Of a stretch of DNA of 64,000 nucleotides, positions 7,481 to 16,543 are shown piece after piece. Made by a program: the position numbers and the translations under genes. The notes beneath the pieces are model-generated. The model had not been told where the DNA came from and did no database searches. It saw only the letters and a list, made by a program, of their open reading frames with translations. This stretch comes from Acidovorax sp. DW039. GTDB taxonomy: Bacteria; Pseudomonadota; Gammaproteobacteria; Burkholderiales; Burkholderiaceae_C. The stretch's first letter is position 1. Each line of letters begins with the position of its first letter. Where the stretch lies: assembly GCF_037101375.1 (NCBI RefSeq), contig NZ_AP029019.1:4091001-4155000 (forward strand), given 5' to 3'.

Positions 7481-10400
7481 TCAGCGCGCCAGCACCGGCC
7501 CCAGCGCCTTGCCCGTGTGGGTGCCCAGGCGCACCAGGTCCTCGGGCGTGCCGGCGGCCACGATACGGCCGCCATCCTTGCCGCCTTCGGGGCCCAGGTC
7601 GATGATCCAGTCGGCCTCGGCGATCACGTCCAGATCGTGCTCGATGACCACCACGCTGTGTCCGCCATCGACCAAGCGGTGCAGCACGCGGATGAGCTTG
7701 TGCACGTCGGCCATGTGCAGGCCCACGGTGGGCTCGTCCAGCACGTACAGGGTGTGCGGGGCTTTCTGGCCTCGGCGGCCCACCTCGTCGCGCACCTTGG
7801 TCAGCTCGGTCACCAGCTTGATGCGCTGCGCCTCGCCGCCGCTGAGCGTGGGCGAGGGCTGGCCCAGGGTGAGGTAACCCAGGCCCACGTCTTTGAGCAA
7901 CTGCAACGGGTGCGCAATGCTGGGCATGCTGGCAAAGAACTCCACCGCCTCGTCCACCTCCATCTGCAGCACATCGCCGATGCTCTTGCCGCGCCAGGTG
8001 ACGGCCAGCGTTTCGGGGTTGAAGCGTGCGCCGTGGCAGGTTTCGCAGGGCACCTTCACGTCGGGCAAGAAGCTCATCTCGATGGTGCGCACGCCTGCGC
8101 CTTCGCAGCTGGGGCAGCGGCCCTCACCAGTGTTGAAGCTGAAGCGCCCGGCGGCGTAACCGCGTGCCTTGGCCTCCAGCGTTTCGGCAAACAGCTTGCG
8201 GATGGTGTCCCAGAAGCCGATGTACGTGGCGGGGCAGCTGCGCGGGGTTTTGCCGATGGGGGTCTGATCCACCTCCAGCACGCGGTCAATGGTTTCAAAG
8301 CCTGCCAGCCCGGTGCTGCCCACGAGGGCCGGGGCCTTGCCTGCGTCCATGGCATCACGGCCCGCTTTGGTACTGCGCTGCTGCACCCAGGCCTGCACGT
8401 TGGTCAGCAGCACATCGCGCGCCAGGGTGGATTTGCCGGAGCCGCTCACGCCCGTCACGGCCACCAGCCGGTTCAGTGGCACGGCCACATCCACCTGCTG
8501 CAGGTTGTGCAGGTGTGCGCCGTGCAGGCGCAGCCAGTGCAGGGGCTTGTCGCCACCCTGCTCTGCATCTTTTAGGCCTGTGGCGCTTGCTGGTTGAGCG
8601 CTGGCCGCTACCAAATCCATAGCATCCACCGCCCGGCGTGCCTGCAGCGGGTGGCGCATGGCGTGCAGCAGGTAGCGGCCGGTTTGCGAGTCTTCTGCGG
8701 CCTGCACATCGGCCACGCTGCCCTGCGCCACCAGGCGGCCACCGCGCTTGCCGGCGCTGGGGCCAATGTCGATGATGTGGTCGGCGCGGCGGATGGTGTC
8801 CTCGTCGTGCTCCACCACCACCAGCGTGTTGCCCTTGTCACCCAGCTTGTGCAGGGCGTTGAGCAAGATCTGGTTGTCGCGCGCGTGCAGGCCGATGGTG
8901 GGTTCATCCAGCACGTAGCACACGCCTTGCAGGTTGCTGCCCAACTGCGCCGCCAGGCGAATGCGCTGGGCCTCGCCACCGCTGAGCGTAGGCGCGCCCC
9001 GATCCAGCGTGAGGTAGCCCAGGCCCACTTCTTCCAGAAACTCAAGGCGGCTCTGGATCTCGGGCACCAGGTCGCGGGCGATGTCCGCCTCGCGTTGCGT
9101 CATGCCACCGGCGGCCCGCAGGCCCTCCACCCAGCGGCGTACATCGCTGACGGAGAGCGCGGCAATGTCGGCAATGCCCACACCGGCAAACTTCACGGCG
9201 CGGGCCGTGGCGTTCAAACGCGTGCCCTGGCAGGTGGGGCAGACGGTGGTGCCGTCCAGGTCTTCCACCTCGGGCTCGGCAAAGGTCTGCTCGCGGCCTT
9301 TTTCCTTGTCGGCCAGCACCGAGTCGTCAAACACCTTGCGCTGCTCTTTGGTGAGCTTGACGCCCGTGCCCACGCAGTCGGGGCACCAGCCGTGCTTGCT
9401 GTTGTAGCTGAACAGGCGCGGGTCCAGCTCGGCATAGCTGGTGGCGCACACGGGGCAGGCGCGCTTGGTGGAATACACCTGCAAATGCCCGATGCCCGCC
9501 GTGGGCGCACCGCTTTCCATGGCGGCGGCCAGGGTGCCGATGCTGGAGAGGACATGCACCACGCCTTTGCCGTGCGTGAGCGCATCGGCCAGCGCGGTGC
9601 GCAGGGCGGCCTCGTTCTCAGGCGAGACATCGAGGCTGGCCACAGGCAGCTCGATGGTGTGTTCCTTGAAGCGATCAATGCGCGGGAAGTTGGAGGTCGG
9701 CAGGAAGTTGCCATCCACACGCAGGTGCGTGTAACCGCGTGGGCGGGCCCAGTCGGCCAGCTCGGTGTAGACGCCCTTGCGGTTGACCACCAGCGGCGCG
9801 AGCAGGCCGATGTGCTGGCCACGGAACTGCGTGAGCAGCTGCGCGGCAATGCTCTCGGGCGTTTGCGGCTGTACGGCAGCACCATCGTGCACGCAGTGCT
9901 GCGTGCCGAGCTTGACGTACAGCAGACGCAGAAAGTGCCACACCTCGGTGGTGGTACCCACGGTGGATTTGCGCCCGCCGCGCGAGAGGCGCTGCTCAAT
10001 CGCCACGGTGGGGGGGATGCCGTACACCGCGTCCACCTCGGGCCTGCCAGCGGGCTGCACGATGCTGCGGGCGTAGGCGTTGAGGCTTTCAAGATAGCGG
10101 CGCTGGCCTTCGTTGAACAGAATGTCGAACGCCAGCGTGGACTTGCCCGAGCCACTGACGCCGGTGATAACGTTGAACTTGCCACGTGGTACGTCCACGC
10201 TCAGGCTCTTGAGGTTGTGCTCTTTGGCGTTGACGATTTCAATGGCGTTTTTAGCCAAATTGCCCTGTAGCGCATGTCTTTCTTGCGCAAGCAGCTCCTG
10301 TTTTCGTAGCACGGCGGCTTTTTCGTGCACCGAATGGCCGCCCACGCCCAGCGCCAGTTCGTAGTCGCGCAGGGCCTGGCCGGTGTGCGATGTGGCGTGC

Positions 10401-13279
10401 TCGCGCACGTCTTCGGGCGTGCCTTCGGCCACGACCAGACCACCGCCCACGCCGCCTTCGGGCCCCAGGTCAATGAGCCAGTCGCTGGCGCGGATCACGT
10501 CCAGGTTGTGCTCGATGACGATGAGCGAATGCCCGGCCTCCAGCAGCTTGCGCAGGGCGCGCATGAGCTTGGCAATGTCGTCAAAGTGCAGGCCGGTGGT
10601 GGGCTCGTCAAACAAGAACAGCGTGCCTTTGCGGGCCACGTTCTGGCGCGACTTGGCGGCGGTCTTGGCCGCCTCGGCCAGAAAGCCCGCCAGCTTGAGC
10701 CGCTGCGCCTCGCCACCGCTGAGCGTGGGCACGGGCTGGCCCAGCGCCACGTAGTCGAGCCCCACATCCACAATGGGCTGCAGGGCGCGCACCACGTCCT
10801 TGTCGCCCGCGAACAGGGCCACGGCCTCGGCCACGGTGAGTTCGAGGACGTCGGCCACGTTCAGAGCCCGCCCGCCGCGTTCGATGGTGATCTCCAGAAT
10901 CTCGGGCCGGTAGCGCTTGCCGTCGCAGTCGGGGCAGCGCAGGTACACGTCAGAGAGGAACTGCATCTCCACATGCTCAAAGCCCGAGCCCCCGCAGGTG
11001 GGGCAGCGCCCATCGCCGCTGTTGAAGCTGAACTTGGCCGCCGTGTAGCTGCGCTGCTTGGCCAGGGGCGAGGTGGCATACAGCTCACGAATGCTGTCCC
11101 ACGCGCCCACGTAGCTCACGGGGTTGGAGCGTGCCGTCTTGCCGATGGGCGACTGGTCCACAAACACCACATCGGCCAGATGGTCCGCGCCCAGCAGGCG
11201 GTCGTGCGCACCGGGTGCCTCGGTGGCCTTGCCAAAGTGGCGCATCAGTGCGGGGGCCAGCACGTCCTGAATCAAACTGGACTTGCCTGAGCCGCTCACG
11301 CCGGTCACGGTGACCAAGCGCTGCAGCGGAAACTCCACCGACACATCGCGCAGGTTGTGCTCGCGCGCGCCTTCCAGGATGAGGCGCGGGGTCGAATCGG
11401 TGACCATACGCTTGAAGCCAAAGCCCACCTGCTTGCGCCCGCTCAGGTAATTGCCGGTGAGGGTGTCGGCCTGACGCAAATCGGCCGTGGTGCCGTCAAA
11501 CACAATGCTGCCGCCCTTGCGGCCCGGGCCGGGGCCCATGTCGATCATGCGGTCTGCCGCCAGCATCACAGCGGGGTCGTGCTCCACCACCACCAGGGTG
11601 TTGCCCGCATCGCGCAGGCGCAGCATGGCCTCGGTGATGCGGTGCATGTCGCGCGGGTGCAGGCCAATGCTGGGCTCGTCCAGCACAAACAAGGTGTTGA
11701 CCAGGCTGGTGCCCAGGGCCGTGGTGAGATTGATGCGCTGCACCTCGCCGCCGCTCAAAGTGCGGCTTTGCCGGTCGAGCGTGAGGTAGCCAATGCCCAC
11801 GTCGCACAGGTATTTGAGGCGCGCGGTGATTTCTTCGTGCAGCAGTTTCAGCGCCTGGGCGTCGCCGCCCTTGGCATCGTCGCCCACCGGCAACTGCATG
11901 CGCGCAAAGAACTGGCGCAGGCGGTCTATGGGCAACAGCATCAGGTCGTGCAGGCACAGCCCGGGCAAGGACTCCAATTGCTCGCGCGACCACTGCACGC
12001 CTTGAGGCATAAAACGCTGGCCGGGATCCATCACTGCGTCGGCGTCTTCCTTGCGGCCGATGCGCCACAGCAGGCTCTCCGTCTTGAGCCGCGCACCTGC
12101 GCACACCGGGCACGGCGTGTAGCTGCGGTACTTGGACAGCAGCACACGGATGTGCATCTTGTAGGCTTTGCTTTCCAGGTAATCAAAAAAGCGCTGGATG
12201 CCGTACCACTGCTGGTTCCACTTGCCGTTCCAGTTCGGTGATCCTTCAATCACCCACTTTTTCTGCTCGGCCGTGAGCTGGTACCAGGGCGTGTCGCGCG
12301 GAATGCCCGCGGCCTCAGCATGGCGCATGAGGTCGTCTTGCGCCTCTTGCCAGGCGGGCGTCTGGATGGGCTTGATCGCGCCCGAGCGCAGCGTGAGCTT
12401 GTCGTTGGGGATGACCAAGCCCCAGTCCACCCCGATCACCCGGCCAAAGCCCCGGCAGGTGTCGCACGCACCTACGGCCGAGTTGAACGAGAAGGCGGAG
12501 GGAATGGGCTCGCTGTAGCGCAAGTCGCTGTCGGGGCAGTGCAGGCCGGTGGAGAAGCGCCACAGTTCGGGCTCGCCTTCATCAACCAACCGGTACACAT
12601 TGAGCCGCCCGCTGCCACGCTTGAGCGCCACCTCGATCGCCTCCACCACGCGCGCGCGCTCGGCGCCGCTCCAGCGGAAACGGTCGGCCACCACATCCAG
12701 AATTTTGCGTTCACCCTCGTCCCGCTCGGCCTGCACCTTGGTAAAGCCGCTGGCCGAAAGCCATTGCTCCACCTGTTCGGCGCTGGTGTTGGCAGGCAGC
12801 TCGACCGGAAACGTGAGCACGATGCGCGGGTCCCCCGCCACCGCGCAGCGCGCTGCCAGCTCGGCATAGATGGTGTCGGGCGAGTCGTGCCGCACGGGTT
12901 GCGCCGTCTGCTTGTCAAACAATTGCCCCGCGCGCGCAAACAGCAGCTTGAGGTGATCGTTCAGCTCCGTCATCGTGCCCACGGTGGAGCGGCTGGAGCG
13001 CACGGGGTTGGTCTGGTCGATGGCGATGGCGGGCGGCACGCCCTCTACGCGGTCTACCGCGGGCTTGTCCATGCGGTCCAGAAACTGGCGCGCGTAGGCA
13101 CTGAAGGTTTCCACATAGCGGCGCTGGCCCTCGGCATACAGCGTGTCGAACACCAGGCTGGATTTGCCCGAGCCGCTGGGGCCGGTCACCACCGTCAGCT
13201 CGCCGGTGCGGATGTCCAGGTCCAGGTTGCGAAGGTTGTGCTGGCGTGCGCCACGGATGCGGATGGTTCCCTGGGTCAT
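7481..13279 (-). CDS. uvrA: Double-length UvrA-like excinuclease ABC subunit A (tandem UvrA)
   Basis: 1932 residues, about twice E. coli UvrA (940). Each half is a whole UvrA: four Walker A motifs (TGPSGSGKSS ~30, TGVSGSGKSS ~657, TGVSGSGKST ~1036 and ~1607), four LSGGE signatures, and zinc-type Cys modules in both halves (CPTCGGSGFEHVEMQFLSD and CPSCEGAGVRTIEMSFLPD among others). UvrA recognises bulky DNA lesions and loads UvrB. A tandem form probably folds like a covalent UvrA dimer. Residues ~989-1013, the linker between halves, are encoded by a copy of the short hairpin repeat, and residues ~1552-1572, between the two ATPase halves of the second UvrA, by another. Whether this is the main repair UvrA or an accessory one cannot be told from this window; no uvrB or uvrC is here. 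Confidence 0.93.
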   Translation of the reverse strand: MTQGTIRIRGARQHNLRNLDLDIRTGELTVVTGPSGSGKSSLVFDTLYAEGQRRYVETFSAYARQFLDRMDKPAVDRVEGVPPAIAIDQTNPVRSSRSTVGTMTELNDHLKLLFARAGQLFDKQTAQPVRHDSPDTIYAELAARCAVAGDPRIVLTFPVELPANTSAEQVEQWLSASGFTKVQAERDEGERKILDVVADRFRWSGAERARVVEAIEVALKRGSGRLNVYRLVDEGEPELWRFSTGLHCPDSDLRYSEPIPSAFSFNSAVGACDTCRGFGRVIGVDWGLVIPNDKLTLRSGAIKPIQTPAWQEAQDDLMRHAEAAGIPRDTPWYQLTAEQKKWVIEGSPNWNGKWNQQWYGIQRFFDYLESKAYKMHIRVLLSKYRSYTPCPVCAGARLKTESLLWRIGRKEDADAVMDPGQRFMPQGVQWSREQLESLPGLCLHDLMLLPIDRLRQFFARMQLPVGDDAKGGDAQALKLLHEEITARLKYLCDVGIGYLTLDRQSRTLSGGEVQRINLTTALGTSLVNTLFVLDEPSIGLHPRDMHRITEAMLRLRDAGNTLVVVEHDPAVMLAADRMIDMGPGPGRKGGSIVFDGTTADLRQADTLTGNYLSGRKQVGFGFKRMVTDSTPRLILEGAREHNLRDVSVEFPLQRLVTVTGVSGSGKSSLIQDVLAPALMRHFGKATEAPGAHDRLLGADHLADVVFVDQSPIGKTARSNPVSYVGAWDSIRELYATSPLAKQRSYTAAKFSFNSGDGRCPTCGGSGFEHVEMQFLSDVYLRCPDCDGKRYRPEILEITIERGGRALNVADVLELTVAEAVALFAGDKDVVRALQPIVDVGLDYVALGQPVPTLSGGEAQRLKLAGFLAEAAKTAAKSRQNVARKGTLFLFDEPTTGLHFDDIAKLMRALRKLLEAGHSLIVIEHNLDVIRASDWLIDLGPEGGVGGGLVVAEGTPEDVREHATSHTGQALRDYELALGVGGHSVHEKAAVLRKQELLAQERHALQGNLAKNAIEIVNAKEHNLKSLSVDVPRGKFNVITGVSGSGKSTLAFDILFNEGQRRYLESLNAYARSIVQPAGRPEVDAVYGIPPTVAIEQRLSRGGRKSTVGTTTEVWHFLRLLYVKLGTQHCVHDGAAVQPQTPESIAAQLLTQFRGQHIGLLAPLVVNRKGVYTELADWARPRGYTHLRVDGNFLPTSNFPRIDRFKEHTIELPVASLDVSPENEAALRTALADALTHGKGVVHVLSSIGTLAAAMESGAPTAGIGHLQVYSTKRACPVCATSYAELDPRLFSYNSKHGWCPDCVGTGVKLTKEQRKVFDDSVLADKEKGREQTFAEPEVEDLDGTTVCPTCQGTRLNATARAVKFAGVGIADIAALSVSDVRRWVEGLRAAGGMTQREADIARDLVPEIQSRLEFLEEVGLGYLTLDRGAPTLSGGEAQRIRLAAQLGSNLQGVCYVLDEPTIGLHARDNQILLNALHKLGDKGNTLVVVEHDEDTIRRADHIIDIGPSAGKRGGRLVAQGSVADVQAAEDSQTGRYLLHAMRHPLQARRAVDAMDLVAASAQPASATGLKDAEQGGDKPLHWLRLHGAHLHNLQQVDVAVPLNRLVAVTGVSGSGKSTLARDVLLTNVQAWVQQRSTKAGRDAMDAGKAPALVGSTGLAGFETIDRVLEVDQTPIGKTPRSCPATYIGFWDTIRKLFAETLEAKARGYAAGRFSFNTGEGRCPSCEGAGVRTIEMSFLPDVKVPCETCHGARFNPETLAVTWRGKSIGDVLQMEVDEAVEFFASMPSIAHPLQLLKDVGLGYLTLGQPSPTLSGGEAQRIKLVTELTKVRDEVGRRGQKAPHTLYVLDEPTVGLHMADVHKLIRVLHRLVDGGHSVVVIEHDLDVIAEADWIIDLGPEGGKDGGRIVAAGTPEDLVRLGTHTGKALGPVLAR
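8566..8625 (+). repeat. Family A hairpin repeat, copy 2, inside uvrA
   Basis: The + strand carries TTAGGCCTGTGGCGCTTGCT, then GGTTGAGCGCTGGCCGCTAC and AATCCATAGCA: the same element order as the intergenic copies, degenerate. It is read in frame on the minus strand as DLVAASAQPASATGLKD, in the linker before the last ATPase core. Confidence 0.6.
10241..10313 (+). repeat. Family A hairpin repeat, copy 3, at the seam of the double UvrA
   Basis: Contains TGTAGCGCATGTCTTTCTTG then CGCAAGCAGCTCCTG and TTTTCGTAGCAC, matching the repeat order. It is translated in frame on the minus strand as LRKQELLAQERHALQGNLA, exactly between the two UvrA halves. Confidence 0.65.
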
Positions 13280-13715
13280 GTGGAGGCTTTGCTGGTGGTA
13301 TGGGGTAGGAGCGGCTCACAAAACTCAGCGTAGCGGCCCTGGCTAGGCGTTCCGTTGCAGGCAGGACGGCCCGATACGGCCAGACGGGATAACGACACCA
13401 GGGGAGCTTTGTGAAACGCTCTGAGGCGGAACATTCTAGGCAGCGCCTACTGACACCGTATTGGCAGCAGCGCGAGACCCTTGGGACTGCTGTGGTGATC
13501 TGCGCCCGCTGTTGCAGAAGTAGCGGTTTGTACGGCTGCTGGCCGGGCGTGAGGCTCGTTGATGGCTCCCACGGTATGAGCACACGCGTCACTCCCGTGG
13601 CAAGGTGCGCGTCAGCTGCGGCAGCTATACCTGCGCCCCTTCCCTATTTGAGGGTTTGCCGGGTTGTCATACACAGCCAGTAAAGTAAGGTAACAAAAAA
13701 TTAACCGGAGACACC
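13280..13715. other. Intergenic region between divergent uvrA and binding-protein genes
   Basis: Divergent spacer of 436 bp carrying the second family B repeat (13308-13422). The remainder should hold promoters for both directions; no convincing protein is encoded. Confidence 0.6.
13308..13422. repeat. 115-bp inverted-repeat element (family B, copy 2)
   Basis: Left end GGAGCGGCTCACAAAACTC, right end GAGCTTTGTGAAACGCTCT. The terminal repeats match copy 1 (3427-3540) with a few changes, and internal words are shared. It sits 29 bp upstream of the uvrA start codon, inside its likely leader or promoter region. Confidence 0.82.
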
Positions 13716-14828
13716 ATGAACACATGGAACAAATGCTGGGCCGCCGCGGCCTTGTGCATGGCATTGGGTACCGCCCAGGCGCAAATCGTCATCGGCCAGA
13801 CTGCAGGCTTCAGCGGCCAAGTGGCGGCCGGGGTGAAAGAGACCACCGATGGCGCCAAGCTCTACCTTGACATGGTCAACAGCAAGGGCGGCGTGAACGG
13901 GCAGAAGATTGAACTGGTGTCGCTGGACGACAAGTTCGACCCCAAGCTGGCCGCCGAAAATGCCAAGAAGCTGATCGAAGAGAACAACGTGCTGGCCCTG
14001 TTCCTGAACCGGGGCACACCGCACACGGAAGCCATCATCCCGCTGCTGGACAAGCACGGAGTCCCGCTCATTGCCCCTTCCACAGGTGCAATGGTGCTGC
14101 ACCAGCCGGTGCGCAAATACGTCTTCAACGTACGGGCCACCTACCAGCGCGAGGCTGAAAAGGCCATGACCCACTTGGCATCCATGGGCATCACCCGTAT
14201 CGGCGTGGTGTACGCCGATGACAGTTTTGGAGCCGACGGCGTGACCGGGGCACAAAAGGGCCTTACAGCAGCCAAGCTGACACCCGTGGTGCTGGAGAAG
14301 TTTGACCGGGCCAAGCCCGACTTTGCCCCCATTGCCGCCAAGCTGGTGAAGGCCGATGCACAGGCAGTGCTGATGATTGCGTCAGGCTCTGCCGTGGTGG
14401 ACGCCAACAACGCCATCCGCGGTGCGGGCTCTGCGGCGCAACTGGTCACTCTGTCCAACAACGCCTCCAGCGGCTTCATCAAGAGCCTGGGGGCCAATGC
14501 GCGTGGAGTGATCGTGACGCAGGTGTTCCCGAACGAACGCGCCGTGACATTCCCCATGGTGAAGGAAGCCCAGGAACTGGCCCGCGCGCAGGGCATGAGC
14601 GAAATCAGCCCGGCCATGCTGGAGGGTTTTGCTGCCGCCAAGGTGCTGGTGGAAGGCGTCAAACGTGCCGGGCCCAAGCCCACGCGCGAGAAGCTGCACG
14701 CGGCGCTGGAAACCATCCGCAAGTTTGACCTGGGCGGGCTGGAAGTGTCCTTTACCCCAGACGATCACACGGGGCTCGATTTTGCGGACTTGTCCATCGT
14801 GGGCACGGACGGCAAGTTCCGGCGCTGA
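13716..14828 (+). CDS. Branched-chain amino acid/amide-type ABC substrate-binding protein (LivJ-like), copy 1
   Basis: 370 residues with signal peptide MNTWNKCWAAAALCMALGTAQA, then the type I periplasmic binding fold (Peripla_BP_6): IVIGQTAGFSG, GAKLYLDMVNSKGGVNG, then LDDKFDP. CGGAGA precedes the ATG. It would bind an amino acid, amide or aromatic acid in the periplasm and hand it to a HAAT-type ABC permease. No liv permease or ATPase genes adjoin, so the partner is elsewhere or shared. It is clearly paralogous to the next gene along its full length (same GGLNG-type loop, TRGTPHT/NRGTPHT, VLVEG(V/L)KRAGPKP). The ligand is not predictable. Confidence 0.93.
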   Translation: MNTWNKCWAAAALCMALGTAQAQIVIGQTAGFSGQVAAGVKETTDGAKLYLDMVNSKGGVNGQKIELVSLDDKFDPKLAAENAKKLIEENNVLALFLNRGTPHTEAIIPLLDKHGVPLIAPSTGAMVLHQPVRKYVFNVRATYQREAEKAMTHLASMGITRIGVVYADDSFGADGVTGAQKGLTAAKLTPVVLEKFDRAKPDFAPIAAKLVKADAQAVLMIASGSAVVDANNAIRGAGSAAQLVTLSNNASSGFIKSLGANARGVIVTQVFPNERAVTFPMVKEAQELARAQGMSEISPAMLEGFAAAKVLVEGVKRAGPKPTREKLHAALETIRKFDLGGLEVSFTPDDHTGLDFADLSIVGTDGKFRR

Positions 14829-14982
14829 GTCCTCACCAAGGGCAGCGTAGCCGCGCGCAGGGCAGATGCGGCGGCTATGCGACAGATGGGGCCAATGCCC
14901 CCACAGACAAAGACCACACGCGGCATTTGTCACCTTTTGTAAATAAACTAGGGCTCACTTACAGAGACAAGAGGAGCCCCAC

Positions 14983-16101
14983 ATGATTTCTTGGACTGCC
15001 TGGCTGCGCACAGGCACTGCACTGGCCCTGCTGGGCTGGGCCACATGCCAGGCCCAGTTGCTGGTGGGCCAGACCGTTGGTGTAACCGGCCCGGCGGCCG
15101 CTACGGTGCAGGAAGCATCACAAGGAGCCAGCCTGTACCTGGATGCCATCAACGCCAAGGGTGGCGTGGGCGGCCAGAAAATCGAACTGATCACGCTGGA
15201 CGACAAATTTGACACCAAGCTCACGCTGGACAACGCGCGCACGCTGATTGAGCAAAAGGGTGTGCTGGCCTTGTTCATGACACGGGGCACGCCCCACACC
15301 CAAGGCTTGCTGCCCTTGCTGGAGCAGCACGGTGTGCCTCTGGTGGGCCCATCCACCGGCGCGATTGCCCTGCACAAGCCGGTGCAGAAGTACGTATTCA
15401 ACGTGCGTGCGCCCTATCAGCATGAAGTGGAAAAAGCCATCAGCCACCTGAACACGCTGGGAATCAAGCGCATCGGGGTGGTGCATGTGGATGACACCTT
15501 TGGTGCCGATGCGCTGGCAGGGGCCATGTCCGGCTTCAAGGCCAACCACCTGGAACCGCTGTTCATCGAGAAGTTTGACCGGACCAAACCCGACTACAGC
15601 GCCATGGCACCCCGCGTCGCGCAGAAGCAGCCGCAGGCTGTGATCTTCGTCGGTACAGGGGCTGCAGTGGTGGATGGCATCAAGGCCCTGCGGGCGGCTG
15701 GCGTGGGCGGGCAGATCGTGACCTTGTCCAACAATGCCTCCGGGGGCTTTATCAAGGCCCTGGGAGACAGTGCCCGCGGTGTAGTGGTCACGCAGGTGCT
15801 GCCGTCAGAGCGATCGGTGAACTATCCCATGGTGAAGGAAGCCATGGAGCTGGCCCGGGCCAAGAACATTGCGGACCTGACACCCGCCATGCTGGAGGGC
15901 TTTGTCAGCGCCAAGGTGCTGGTAGAGGGCCTCAAGCGCGCTGGCCCCAAGCCCGACCGCACCAAGCTGCACGCCGCCCTGGAGAGCATCAAGAAGTTCG
16001 ATCTGGGGGGGCTGGAGCTGTCGTACAGCCCCACCGATCATTCAGGCCTCGATTTTTCTGACCTGGCCATCATTGGAGCCGACGGCAAGTTCAAGCGCTG
16101 A
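14983..16101 (+). CDS. Branched-chain amino acid/amide-type ABC substrate-binding protein (LivJ-like), copy 2
   Basis: 372 residues, signal peptide MISWTAWLRTGTALALLGWATCQAQ, then LLVGQTVGVTGPAAATVQEA and the same binding-protein fold as the preceding gene. GAGGAG precedes the ATG. The two copies share most motifs but differ in the ligand-proximal N-terminal segment (TAGFSGQVAAGVKETTDGA versus TVGVTGPAAATVQEASQGA), suggesting duplication and specialisation. A strong bidirectional terminator follows at 16152. The 154-bp gap between the copies may carry a separate promoter. Confidence 0.93.
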   Translation: MISWTAWLRTGTALALLGWATCQAQLLVGQTVGVTGPAAATVQEASQGASLYLDAINAKGGVGGQKIELITLDDKFDTKLTLDNARTLIEQKGVLALFMTRGTPHTQGLLPLLEQHGVPLVGPSTGAIALHKPVQKYVFNVRAPYQHEVEKAISHLNTLGIKRIGVVHVDDTFGADALAGAMSGFKANHLEPLFIEKFDRTKPDYSAMAPRVAQKQPQAVIFVGTGAAVVDGIKALRAAGVGGQIVTLSNNASGGFIKALGDSARGVVVTQVLPSERSVNYPMVKEAMELARAKNIADLTPAMLEGFVSAKVLVEGLKRAGPKPDRTKLHAALESIKKFDLGGLELSYSPTDHSGLDFSDLAIIGADGKFKR

Positions 16102-16151
16102 AATCCCGGTCTGCTTCTTCACGGCCTTCTTCGCAGCCTTCTTCACAACAC

Positions 16152-16187
16152 AAAAGGCCCGCCTCTCTGACGAGGGCGGGCCTTTTT
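16152..16187. terminator. Bidirectional Rho-independent terminator
   Basis: A 12-bp stem, AAAAGGCCCGCC with its complement, with T-runs on both strands. It separates the convergent binding-protein gene and small membrane-protein gene. Confidence 0.88.
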
Positions 16188-16204
16188 GCCTTTAAGGACT
16201 GCGA

Positions 16205-16393
16205 TCAGGAAGCGCTAGCAGCAGAAGCTGGAGCCATAGGGGCAGCGGCCGGCGCGCTGGCGGCGGGCTCGGGTGCATGCACAGCATCTGCACCATGCTT
16301 TTCACCGCCCATGTCTGCCTTGTCACCGGCTTTGAGGATCACAAAAATAGACAGCGCCGCAAACAAGGCAAAACCAACTGCAATCTTCCACAT
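16205..16393 (-). CDS. Small single-pass membrane protein, function unknown
   Basis: 62 residues: an N-terminal membrane segment (WKIAVGFALFAALSIFVILKA), a short charged stretch, and an Ala/Pro/Ser-rich tail. A strong GGAGA lies just before the ATG at 16393, and a terminator follows its stop, both supporting a real gene despite its size. It lies downstream of the MFS transporter on the same strand (150 bp apart). No family recognised. Confidence 0.65.
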   Translation of the reverse strand: MWKIAVGFALFAALSIFVILKAGDKADMGGEKHGADAVHAPEPAASAPAAAPMAPASAASAS

Positions 16394-16543
16394 ACAAGTC
16401 TCCAGAGATAGGGGTTGTTCAACGAAGGCGCTTCAGACGATGCAACGATTCCAAAGCGCCTTGGTTCAACACAGGGCCCGGCCCGTGAAGGCGGGCCCTG
16501 ATGAGAAGCGTGACCTCGGAAATGCAGGTCACGGCAGCACACA

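Noticed and set aside
3427..13422. Block between the 114-bp repeats as a composite transposon
   Set aside because: No transposase, no clear target duplication, and housekeeping-like gene content; the two copies differ in age.
13411..13683. A 90-codon + strand frame after the 114-bp repeat
   Set aside because: Starts inside the repeat end, no ribosome-binding site, no family features.
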